Assembly (NCBI GenBank): GCA_964343305.1
Contig: CAYFJO010000122.1
Span: 1-26,328 of the forward strand
Length of the DNA: 26,328 nt
Reading direction: 5' to 3'
Source of the DNA: CAYFJO01 sp964343305
GTDB taxonomy: Bacteria > Planctomycetota > Planctomycetia > Pirellulales > Pirellulaceae
Shown here: in pieces, positions 1 to 7,832 of the stretch
Layout of the letters: each line of letters opens with the position of its first letter
Position numbering within the stretch: position 1 is the stretch's first letter
The notes under the pieces: model-generated
What the model was told of the DNA's origin: nothing
What the model saw: only the letters and a program-made list of their open reading frames with translations
Database searches by the model: none
Position numbers and translations under genes: made by a program

Positions 1-1
1 G

Positions 2-784
2 GGGACGAGCCAGTGCGGACTGTACGGCGACTTCGTACACGAACTCGACTGGATCGTCGGTCAGGTTCTCGACACGCTCGATGAACTCGGTGTCGCCAAC
101 AACACCCTGGTCGTCTTCACTAGTGACAACGGCGGCATGCTGAACAATACCGGCCAGAAAGCATGGAGAGCCGGGCACCGACTCAACGGCAAATTGCTGG
201 GCTTCAAATTCGGTGCCTGGGAAGGCGGACATCGCGTGCCGTTTATCGTCCGCTGGCCCGGCAAAGTACCGGCCGGCACCGAATCCGATGCGCTCACCAG
301 CCAAATCGACCTCATCACCACATTCGCAGACGTTGCGGACTCAGCGATTCTCGAAGGTGCCATGATTGATGGCGTTAATCAGCTCCCTGAGTTCACCGGC
401 ACGGCAGCGAGCCCCGCCCGCGACATGCTGGTAATCTCCCCCAACAGCCCCAAACATCTCACCGTTCGCAAGGGCAAATGGGTCTATATTCCCGCCCGCG
501 ACGAAGGCGGTTTCCAGGGAAAGAAAGTCGGCGAACATCTCCTGGCCGGGGCAGCGGCCCAGCAACTCACCAACCTGGTCAACAGTGACGTCGCGGGCGG
601 CAGGATTCGTGCGGACGCCCCGCCGGCACAGCTTTACGACCTGAAAACCGATCCGTATCAGACTCAGAACGTTCACAACGAACATCCTGAAGTCGTCACC
701 GAACTCACCGCCCTCCTCAAATCCTGGCGAGCCAGAATTCCCAATACGAAACGCCTTGGCTGGATCAACCTGAAGCAGAAGTAG
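2..784 (+). CDS. Sulfatase, C-terminal part (cut by window edge)
   Basis: The frame is open from the first bases to a TAG stop at 782-784, giving about 260 residues of a type I sulfatase (alkaline phosphatase superfamily). Visible landmarks are the metal-binding stretch FTSDNGG (codons just before position 137), then GGHRVPFIVRWPGKVP, where sulfatases have their conserved G-x-RVP segment, and the C-terminal YDLKTDPYQTQNVHNEHP, typical of the family's end. The N-terminal half, with the formylglycine Cys/Ser motif and signal peptide, lies outside the window, so catalytic type and export cannot be judged. An internal ATG at 137 is not the start, because coding similarity continues upstream of it. 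It is the only sulfatase here on the plus strand and is separated from the minus-strand array by a decayed region. The substrate is unknown. Confidence 0.9.
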   Translation, partial: GTSQCGLYGDFVHELDWIVGQVLDTLDELGVANNTLVVFTSDNGGMLNNTGQKAWRAGHRLNGKLLGFKFGAWEGGHRVPFIVRWPGKVPAGTESDALTSQIDLITTFADVADSAILEGAMIDGVNQLPEFTGTAASPARDMLVISPNSPKHLTVRKGKWVYIPARDEGGFQGKKVGEHLLAGAAAQQLTNLVNSDVAGGRIRADAPPAQLYDLKTDPYQTQNVHNEHPEVVTELTALLKSWRARIPNTKRLGWINLKQK

Positions 785-809
785 CCAACGCAGCCCAGAT
801 CAGTGAGCG

Positions 810-1061
810 AAGCTCGCCTATTTCATCGATCGTCTGAAAGCCGCGCGGGATCCTGACGGAACGACACTATTCGATCACGTCTCCCTAACGCGTGGCAGTG
901 ATGTGAGTTCGATTCACTACAAGACCAACTGCCCCACGGTCCTTACCGGCGGAGCAGCCGGAAATCAAACACGGTCGGCATCTCGTGATTGAGAAGGACA
1001 CTCCATCCGCGTCCCGTACCTTACCAATCTCATTTACGTGGGCGCGAGAATCTACTCGCTG
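810..1061 (+). pseudogene. Decayed C-terminal remnant of a DUF1552 protein
   Basis: Reading from 810 gives KLAYFIDRLKAARDPDGTTL, then FDHVSLTRGSD and NCPTVLTGGAAGN, up to a TGA at 990-992. Shifting by one base at about 964 gives IKHGRHLVIEKDTP (964-1005). Returning to the first frame at about 1011 gives VPYLTNLIY. From memory of the family, these match in order the C-terminal pattern of planctomycete DUF1552 proteins (FIDRLK, DGTTLLDH, LP.LLAGG, GRHL, a TP..NLY-like end). At least two frameshifts and an in-frame stop are needed to join the pieces, there is a TGA at 804-806 just upstream, and no start codon or upstream part exists. I read it as a pseudogene tail left after a rearrangement next to the partial sulfatase. 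The last segment (after 1011) is the weakest. Confidence 0.65.
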
Positions 1062-1732
1062 CGGGCAGTCAAAGTGATACATCTGCGATTCCCTTCGTGC
1101 ACGAGGGGATCGCGACCGAGTGATTTTTGCGCTATCGAAACCCACAGAGGTCAAGAAGACCGAGGGAGTTCTCGTGCAATGAAGAAACGCGGCCGACGAT
1201 CGTGACGTGAGTGTGCAGGGCTCTCGCGTTAACTGACGCATGAGGACGTGTCATTGGCTGCTTGGCCTGAATTCGCTCGTGACCAAGGTCGTCCTTGGTC
1301 ACGACTGCAGCCCTTCACAGCCACCCCAGCGCCATCAGTTGGATCACACAATTCAGTGGCCGGAACTGCGGTCGGTGGATTTCACCGCTGTGGCGAAGGA
1401 CGACTCGTCTCCGCAGGCGGGCGATGCAACCGCTGCCTCGAAGCACATGCCTCAACTCGCAGCGGTCGCGATCATCGCTTGCGCCAACGACTCGTTGTGG
1501 ATCAATCTGACTACGTGTCGCGAATCCCGATTTTGAGAGATCGTGAATTGAAATGATTGGGCATCACGTGAGCGACACCGATACGTGCAGCGAATAGCCG
1601 TTCGCTGTCAACGCGTCTGCCCGAATTTGCTGCTACCCGACCATGTGTCTCGCATTGCGAGTGTCCACCAATTAGCGGTCGAGTTCTGTGCGGCGATTCC
1701 TATGCGCGTCGTTTCAATTCGGACTTATGCGC
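1062..1732. other. About 670-bp stretch with no recognisable gene
   Basis: Short open frames exist on both strands (the longest about 100-118 codons, overlapping one another), but none has a recognisable motif, a convincing ribosome binding site or a hydrophobic leader. Apart from the hairpin at 1277-1304 and a small perfect stem around 1653-1665, I see nothing. It may be further decayed coding sequence next to the DUF1552 relic. Confidence 0.6.
1277..1304. repeat. Perfect 12-bp stem, 4-nt loop hairpin
   Basis: TCGTGACCAAGG, loop TCGT, CCTTGGTCACGA: a perfect inverted repeat in the non-coding stretch. No T-run follows on either strand, so a canonical intrinsic terminator is unlikely. It could be a protein-binding site or structured RNA, or the footprint of a lost element. 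Confidence 0.7.
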
Positions 1733-3172
1733 TCAAGGATTATCAGGATGATGATAGGGTTGAGGCTTGCCGAAGTCGGGATCGCGGTAACCGAGATTGG
1801 AGTTCCAACCCCATTGTTGGGGCATCAGCGTGGATTCCCATTGCTGATGTTGTGCTACCAGCGACTTCAGCTTCTGTGGGCGTTTCTGGGCGAGGTCGTT
1901 CTGTTCACTGATGTCTTGCGCCAGGTTGTAAAGCTGCCAGGTTTGGCCGTTGTTGGATGTCATGGCCTTCATGTTGCCGTCACGGATCGCCTTGCGGGCG
2001 CCCCAAGCCCAATAGAGTGGCCGTGTGGGAGTCCAGGCTTTAGCCCGTTGATCATCCTGTACTCCAACAAACGGCATCAAATCAATACCGTCCAATTTCC
2101 ATTGCGGATCGACTTGGCCACTGGCGGCGGTGATGAAGGTGGGCATGATATCAAGCGAGATCACTGGATGAATGCACTTCGTACCGGATGGGATCTTCCC
2201 TCTCCATTGCATGCAAAACGGCACGCGTAAGCCGCCTTCCCAGTAGGTGCCTTTCTTTCCACGGAGCGGTGTGTTCGGCGAGGCTTCGTGGCCGCCGTTG
2301 TCACTGAGGAATACGATCATGGTGTTTTCTTCAATGTTGCTGCGGCGGAGCGCGGCGAGCACTTTGCCGATGTTTTGGTCCATGGAATCTAGCATCGCTT
2401 TGACCAAACGGCGTTTTTCGTCCGGCTCGCCGGCGTACTTTTCGACAAGCGATTTCGGTGCTTGAAATGGGCCGTGGATGGCGTTGAAAGGAATGTAACA
2501 AAGGAATGGCTTGTCCTTGTTCGCTTCGATGAACTTTACCGCGTGATCGCCAAGTTCGTCGGTCAGATAGTTTTCGGTATCGCGGACGAGAACTCCCTTT
2601 AGATTCACGGTGTCGTTGGAGATGCCGCGACTGGCGTACGCTTTGCTAACGATGCTGCGGTTGTGAAAGATGGGATTGTGGGTGCGGTTCATGTCGCCGA
2701 GGTAGTTTGACGCTCCATTGTTGAAACCATAGAACTCGTCCCAGCGGTTGAATGCCATCATTTCTTCGGCGTCGCCGTCGTGGGTCTTGCCGAACAGGCC
2801 GCAGGTGTAGCCGAGTTTCTTCAGCCGCTCGGAGAGAATGGGAATATCGACCGGAATGCCAGGCTCGACGTCTTTGTTGCGGCGATAGGGACCGATGTTG
2901 TCCCAGAAGCCAAACGACTGCTGGTATCGTCCGGTGAGCAAGCCGGCTCGCGAAGGTGCGCAGACGGGACAGGTAACGTAGCCGTCGGTGAACGTCACGC
3001 CACCGTTGGCGATCGAGTCGATGTGAGGAGTTGGGACGTCGCCACCCTGATAGCCGACGTCGCCGTAGCCGAGGTCGTCAGCAAAAAAGAGCACGAAGTT
3101 TGGCTTATCGGCCGCCTGAGAGGTTGCCGAAATGAGGATGACGATGAGTGGGAAGAAGTGTTTGATGGACAT
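1733..3172 (-). CDS. Secreted sulfatase (479 aa)
   Basis: A complete type I sulfatase with a signal peptide (MSIKHFFPLIVILISATSQA, cut near residue 20). Metal-site aspartates lie in FFADDLGYGDVGY (about 29-41), the formylglycine motif C-A-P-S-R at Cys71 is followed by AGLLTGRYQQ, GKTH is at 128-131 (canonical GKWH), SDNGG is near 290, and WEGGLRVPF is near 311. The Cys form requires FGly modification before or during export. The ATG at 3172 starts 3 nt from a family A repeat, so the usual upstream ribosome binding site is replaced by repeat sequence; only a weak GGA is visible. It is last in the minus-strand array, 81 bp after the triple sulfatase. The substrate is unassigned; family resemblance alone suggests a polysaccharide sulfatase. 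Confidence 0.93.
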   Translation of the reverse strand: MSIKHFFPLIVILISATSQAADKPNFVLFFADDLGYGDVGYQGGDVPTPHIDSIANGGVTFTDGYVTCPVCAPSRAGLLTGRYQQSFGFWDNIGPYRRNKDVEPGIPVDIPILSERLKKLGYTCGLFGKTHDGDAEEMMAFNRWDEFYGFNNGASNYLGDMNRTHNPIFHNRSIVSKAYASRGISNDTVNLKGVLVRDTENYLTDELGDHAVKFIEANKDKPFLCYIPFNAIHGPFQAPKSLVEKYAGEPDEKRRLVKAMLDSMDQNIGKVLAALRRSNIEENTMIVFLSDNGGHEASPNTPLRGKKGTYWEGGLRVPFCMQWRGKIPSGTKCIHPVISLDIMPTFITAASGQVDPQWKLDGIDLMPFVGVQDDQRAKAWTPTRPLYWAWGARKAIRDGNMKAMTSNNGQTWQLYNLAQDISEQNDLAQKRPQKLKSLVAQHQQWESTLMPQQWGWNSNLGYRDPDFGKPQPYHHPDNP

Positions 3173-3175
3173 GTT

Positions 3176-3254
3176 GTTGGAGTCCAGCCTTTGGGCTGAT
3201 TGGTCGGGTGTTGGGTTTTGAAATGCGTGAGCAGGCTAAAGCCTGTACTCCAGC
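3176..3254. repeat. Family A inverted repeat doublet
   Basis: A forward copy (3176-3199, GTTGGAGTCCAGCCTTTGGG onward) faces a reverse copy (3231-3254, ending ...GTACTCCAGC). Each unit contains its own palindrome. In the forward copy the stem is CAGCC/GGCTG instead of the consensus CAGGC/GCCTG, a compensated change that preserves pairing. The doublet fills the gap between two genes: it reaches the triple-sulfatase stop codon (its last base is the first base of the TAG complement) and ends 3 nt before the next start codon. Confidence 0.85.
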
Positions 3255-6200
3255 TATTCGCGAACCTTTGCTGGCGGTCGCGTGGGTGGATTCTCATTGT
3301 GTTTGATCACGTTTACTCGCGCGCCGTTCGCGTACGCGCGGTTGCGGTTGCCTGGTCCGCCCCAAGGACGGCTGTCGGGCATTTGGCTGTCCCAGGCGTC
3401 GAACATATTCTGCATGCGTTGGGCACGGTCGGGTTCGGTGGCGGCCAGGTCTTTGTACTCGCCAGGATCGTCGGCAAGATTGAACAGTTTGATGCTCATC
3501 GAACCGCTCGCGTCGTTCCACTGGAGTTTCCAGTCGCCGTCGCGGATCGCATAGTCGTTGTCTCGCCGCCAGTAGAGAACGTTGTGCGGACGAGCGTCGC
3601 CCTTTCCGCCGTTCAGGAAGGGCAGGAGATCGACGCCGTCAAACCCGTGTCCTTTCGCTGGCCTGTCGACTCCGACAGTCGCTGCGACGGTGGGGGCGAC
3701 GTCGAGCGCACTCACAGGCAGATCGTAGCGGCTTCCGGCTTTGATCTTTCCAGGCCAGCGAATGGCGAACGGGACTCGGATGCCCCCTTCGTACGTGTCT
3801 CCCTTGTAACCTCGGTGCGGACCGGGGTTGGACATCTGTGTCACCGTCTGTCGTTCAGCCGTTTTGTCTTTCGGAGTCGGTTTCAGGCCCTGTCCCTGCG
3901 GTGAGCCGTTGTCGGACAGGAACATCACAATTGTGTTGTCTGCGACACCCGCTTCGTCGAGCGTGTCCAGCACGCGACCAATTCCGTCGTCCATCGCAAG
4001 AATCATGGCGGCAAAGAAGCGGCGGTCTTCGACATCGCTCAGGAGCTTTGTTCGTTCGAGATACTTTTCCGGCACCTGCCACGGGTGGTGAACCGCGTTG
4101 TAGGCCAAATACAGGAAGAATGGTTTTTCCGTGTTGTGGTTGATGAATCCAACGGCCCGTTCGCTGAACCTGTCCGTCAGGTAGACATTTTCTGCCGCCG
4201 GAAGCATCCGGTCATTGCTGAAGATTGGCCACCTGTCCTTCTTCTGCGCAAATCGTGGTTCCCACGCCGTGTAGTCGTGCGAGCCATTCAGGAATCCGAA
4301 GAAGTAATTGAAGCCGCGATGATGCGGTCGCAGCGGTTCTTCAACGCCAAGATGCCACTTGCCGATCATCCCGCAACGATAACCTGCCGGACGCAAAATC
4401 TCGGCGAGCGTCGGCTGCGTGGTCGGCAAGCCGGACATTTTCATTCGGTCCGGAATGTTGTCGGGGAAGCCTGTGGCGCTCGCGTTTTCGCCGGCACCGA
4501 CACGCTGTTGATAGACTCCCGTCATCAGCCCGGCTCGAGACGGCCCGCAGACCGAAGCAGACACATACCCCTGCGAGAACTGCACGCCTTCTGCTGCAAT
4601 GCGGTCTATGTTTGGAGTCAGCACGTCTTTGTAACCGTGATAGCCGACGTCGCCCCAGCCCATGTCGTCGGCAAAGATCAGTACGACATTGGGGGAGCCG
4701 GACGCTGCGTTCGCTTGCGGCTTCGTCCTGCCAGTCCGTTTGCTGCCAAACTCTTTCGACGGAGCAATCTCAACGTTCGGCGAGAAGCCACGCAGCGTTT
4801 CGTACTGCTCCTTCAGTCGCATGTGGGCGGCGATCGCCTTTGCCGGTGCTGTCTTCAGGTCAATGGGCTCGAGTTCATCGGAGTCTTTAGAGAGATCGAA
4901 AAATGTGCCGTCGCTGTACAGCTTGAATTCTCCGTCGTGAATCGCATCCTTGGCCTTCTTCGCATCCCGCCCGGCGCCCCAGTAATGGCAGAAGATATAC
5001 TCGCGCTCGTGAGCCCCTTCACCACGCAGCCGCGAGGCAAAGGAAACTCCATCCGTCGGATAATCCACAGACGTTCCGGCCACCTCCAGGATGGTCGCGA
5101 AGTAGTCGGAGAAGTCGATCAGGTCGCCATGACGATGCCCCATCTTCTCGTAGGCCTGGCGATACTTCGGCCAGTCCATCACGCACGGTACGCCGGTGCC
5201 GTCGCGCAACATGCGGTTCTTGCGGCCGGGCACATCACCGTAGATGGTTTCTGTCAGCGGGCCTTCCTGCACGATGACCTGGCCCTTTTTCTTGCTGGTC
5301 GGAGTCTTGTCGCCCGGTTTCAGCAGAATCTCGTCATAGTTGCTCCATCCCGAAGTCGACCCGACACGACGGAGGTGCGGATTGGATGCAGTCACTGGAA
5401 CGGGATAGCCGGAACCGTTGTCTCCGGTGAACATGATGATTGTGTTCTCGCGCTGGCCGGATTCTTCGAGCGCCTTCACGACACGCCCGACAAGGTGGTC
5501 GATATATTCGATGTTGTCTTTGAAATACTGAACCTCGCAGACTTTCGCCCCGCTCTTGTCGCCGCCCTTCGAATACGGAGTCGGTCCCCACGGCGAATGC
5601 GGCAGGATCATCGGGTAGTAGAGGAAGAACGGCTTGCTGCGATCCCGCTTGATGAAGTTGACGGCGTACTCGCTGATCATATCCGGGCCGTAACGTTCCT
5701 TGGTCCGGTAGTACTCGCCATTCGCGACCACGCTGTTGGCGAACCAATACCGATCCCGGCCTTCCCAAAGCGGTTTCGCTTTCCTGTCGATCGGCGTGAC
5801 ACCATTGATCAAGGCATATTCATCCCATCCGAAGGCTTTGATTTGGTGGTGGTCACCGCCGAGCTGCCACTTGCCCGCGATGCAGGTTTCGTAGCTGGCT
5901 TTCTGTAAGGCGTTGCCAAAGGTCTTCTCGCCCGGGTCCAGTGTTCCGAAGCCGACATAGTTGCGGTAGCTGTACTTGCCCGTCATGAGTTTCACACGGG
6001 ACGGCGTGCAGATCGGCAGGGAATAACAGTGGTCGAAGGACAACCCCTGCTTCGCCATCTTGTCCAGTTCCGGCGTCTTGTAATCGAGCCCGCCGTGCAC
6101 TCCGACCGTTTCGCGGCCCATATCGTCCGCCATGATGAGGATGATATTGGGACGGTCGTCGGATTCCTTCGCAGCCTGCTCGCGTTGCGGCCTGGCCTTC

Positions 6201-7771
6201 TTGTTTGTCTTGTCAGGACTCGGTTTCGCCTTCCGTGCCGCCTTTGCTTTTGCCGAACGCGAGTAGACGGCATCTGCTTTGCGAGCTGCGGACCCTGCAT
6301 CCAGTTTTGCGAGATACTTCGCTGTGGCGTCCTTGTCGCCACGATTCGCGAAGAGAGGCTCCATCGGGTCGCCGGTTTCCTTCATGACGCCGGCCATCAC
6401 CTGACGGTAGCGTTCGACTTCCTTTTTCTGCCCTGGATCGGCGATGAGGTTAATCAGCGAATCGGGATCTGTGCGGACATTGAAGAACTGCTCGGGCAGG
6501 CTGTGATTGAAAAGCTGGAGTCGTTTGCCCATCGCTGCGTCGCCCTTGCCGGCGAGGCGTTCAATTTCTTTGGTGGTTGCCATTCCTCTGGTGGCGGTCG
6601 CGAAACGTCGTTCGCCATCCGCCCAGGGACTCCAGATGTAGGAGTGTTCCCTGGAGACGACGGCTCGGGTCGGTTGCCGGTTGCCACCAACGTTTTCTTC
6701 ATACATCACATAGACGAAGTCGCGGTCCTCCTGCCGGTCTCCCTTCAGGACAGAGGCAAACGAGCGACCGTCAATTCCTTCGGGCACGTCAATACCGACG
6801 GCTTCGAGCAGCGTTGGCTGGATATCGACCGTACCAACAACGTGAGTGTCATCCAGCGTGTCTGCGGTTGTTACTCCGGGCCAGCGGACCATCAGCGGAG
6901 TATGAGTGCTGTGGTAGTACATCGCCGTTTTGGCGAACGGAAACGGCATACCGTGATCAGAAAAGAACACAATCAGCGTGTTGTCATAGACTCCGCTGTC
7001 CTTCAGCGCCTTGATCACATTGCCGAGTGAATCGTCAGCGCGGCGAACGCTGTTGTAATAGGCCGTCATTTCTGTGCGGGCAAGCGGTGTATCCGGCAGG
7101 AACGCCGGCATGCGAATCTCGTCGGGAGTAAAGATGCGACTCGGCGGGTTGTCGATGTCCTGGTGATTCAAGTCTGTTGATATCTCACCCTTCTTCGCAG
7201 AAAAGCTGTAGAGAGCGGTGTGCGGATCATGGATGTCGATCGAGAAATAGAATGGCTTCCCGGCAGCTTTCGCAGCTTTGATGTCATTCATCGTGTACTT
7301 GTAGAACGTCCGCGTATCCCGAATGTTGATTTTGTTCGCCTTCAACTCGTTGTCGAAGTTGATGTCCCATGCGGGATACGGCACATACGGCATTGAGTGA
7401 TGCGACTTGCCGCGAATCATTGTGAAGTAGCCGTGCTCGCGCAGGATCTCGGGCGTGGTTTTGTAAGTAACCTGCTCCTTCGGCAACTGATAGAAGCCTT
7501 CAACACCGTTGTTGAACAGGTACCGACCGGTCATCACAACATTGCGTGACGGAATGCAACTTGAAGCGTGAACATGAGCGTGCGCGAAGCGAAAGGAATG
7601 CGCTGCCAGGCGGTCCATGTTGGGCGTGGTGTCGGGAGTTGTGCACCCGTAGACGCCAACGGAATCGCAGTTCATGTCATCAACGGTGAGGACGAGAATG
7701 TTGGGGCGTTCGTTCGCCACCGCTGCGATGGGAAGGCATAGGGCCATTGCAAAGAGTAGGAATCGGTTCAT
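3254..7771 (-). CDS. Triple-domain secreted sulfatase (1505 aa, three sulfatases in one chain)
   Basis: One uninterrupted frame with one signal peptide (residues 1-19) carries three complete sulfatase domains. Domain 1 spans about 22-485 (VDDMN, C72-I-P-S-R, GKSHH 121-125, DIHDPH, SDHGMPFPFAK). Its layout and the GDPM ending resemble N-sulfoglucosamine sulfohydrolase-like members. Domain 2 spans about 539-995 (MADDMG, C588-T-P-S-R, GKWQLGGD 633-640 with Gln where most sulfatases have His, TGDNGSG 782-788, Lys-rich segment 822-829). Domain 3 spans about 1026-1470 (FADDMGWGDVGYHG, C1075-G-P-S-R, GKWHLG 1137-1142, SDNGSP, YEGGIRVPF) and is closely similar to the neighbouring 540-aa sulfatase. 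Linkers at about 495-538 and 1003-1025 are rich in Lys, Ala, Arg and Pro. The start has GGAG 8 nt upstream. The single-domain family norm is 450-550 aa. Domain limits are estimates. Confidence 0.92.
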   Translation of the reverse strand: MNRFLLFAMALCLPIAAVANERPNILVLTVDDMNCDSVGVYGCTTPDTTPNMDRLAAHSFRFAHAHVHASSCIPSRNVVMTGRYLFNNGVEGFYQLPKEQVTYKTTPEILREHGYFTMIRGKSHHSMPYVPYPAWDINFDNELKANKINIRDTRTFYKYTMNDIKAAKAAGKPFYFSIDIHDPHTALYSFSAKKGEISTDLNHQDIDNPPSRIFTPDEIRMPAFLPDTPLARTEMTAYYNSVRRADDSLGNVIKALKDSGVYDNTLIVFFSDHGMPFPFAKTAMYYHSTHTPLMVRWPGVTTADTLDDTHVVGTVDIQPTLLEAVGIDVPEGIDGRSFASVLKGDRQEDRDFVYVMYEENVGGNRQPTRAVVSREHSYIWSPWADGERRFATATRGMATTKEIERLAGKGDAAMGKRLQLFNHSLPEQFFNVRTDPDSLINLIADPGQKKEVERYRQVMAGVMKETGDPMEPLFANRGDKDATAKYLAKLDAGSAARKADAVYSRSAKAKAARKAKPSPDKTNKKARPQREQAAKESDDRPNIILIMADDMGRETVGVHGGLDYKTPELDKMAKQGLSFDHCYSLPICTPSRVKLMTGKYSYRNYVGFGTLDPGEKTFGNALQKASYETCIAGKWQLGGDHHQIKAFGWDEYALINGVTPIDRKAKPLWEGRDRYWFANSVVANGEYYRTKERYGPDMISEYAVNFIKRDRSKPFFLYYPMILPHSPWGPTPYSKGGDKSGAKVCEVQYFKDNIEYIDHLVGRVVKALEESGQRENTIIMFTGDNGSGYPVPVTASNPHLRRVGSTSGWSNYDEILLKPGDKTPTSKKKGQVIVQEGPLTETIYGDVPGRKNRMLRDGTGVPCVMDWPKYRQAYEKMGHRHGDLIDFSDYFATILEVAGTSVDYPTDGVSFASRLRGEGAHEREYIFCHYWGAGRDAKKAKDAIHDGEFKLYSDGTFFDLSKDSDELEPIDLKTAPAKAIAAHMRLKEQYETLRGFSPNVEIAPSKEFGSKRTGRTKPQANAASGSPNVVLIFADDMGWGDVGYHGYKDVLTPNIDRIAAEGVQFSQGYVSASVCGPSRAGLMTGVYQQRVGAGENASATGFPDNIPDRMKMSGLPTTQPTLAEILRPAGYRCGMIGKWHLGVEEPLRPHHRGFNYFFGFLNGSHDYTAWEPRFAQKKDRWPIFSNDRMLPAAENVYLTDRFSERAVGFINHNTEKPFFLYLAYNAVHHPWQVPEKYLERTKLLSDVEDRRFFAAMILAMDDGIGRVLDTLDEAGVADNTIVMFLSDNGSPQGQGLKPTPKDKTAERQTVTQMSNPGPHRGYKGDTYEGGIRVPFAIRWPGKIKAGSRYDLPVSALDVAPTVAATVGVDRPAKGHGFDGVDLLPFLNGGKGDARPHNVLYWRRDNDYAIRDGDWKLQWNDASGSMSIKLFNLADDPGEYKDLAATEPDRAQRMQNMFDAWDSQMPDSRPWGGPGNRNRAYANGARVNVIKHNENPPTRPPAKVRE

Positions 7772-7832
7772 TAAAGTTCTCCGGGTGAGCTACACAGCAC
7801 TAACCGCTGTGGATGTTCCGTGTTGTGCGGTG

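Noticed and set aside
1240..1556. Overlapping open frames of about 100 codons in the gene-less stretch
   Set aside because: Three frames overlap, none has a ribosome binding site, hydrophobic leader or known motif; not supportable as genes.
4085..5908. 607-codon open frame on the plus strand
   Set aside because: It lies wholly antisense to the triple sulfatase, has no recognisable motif, and is explained by GC-rich codon bias of the real gene.
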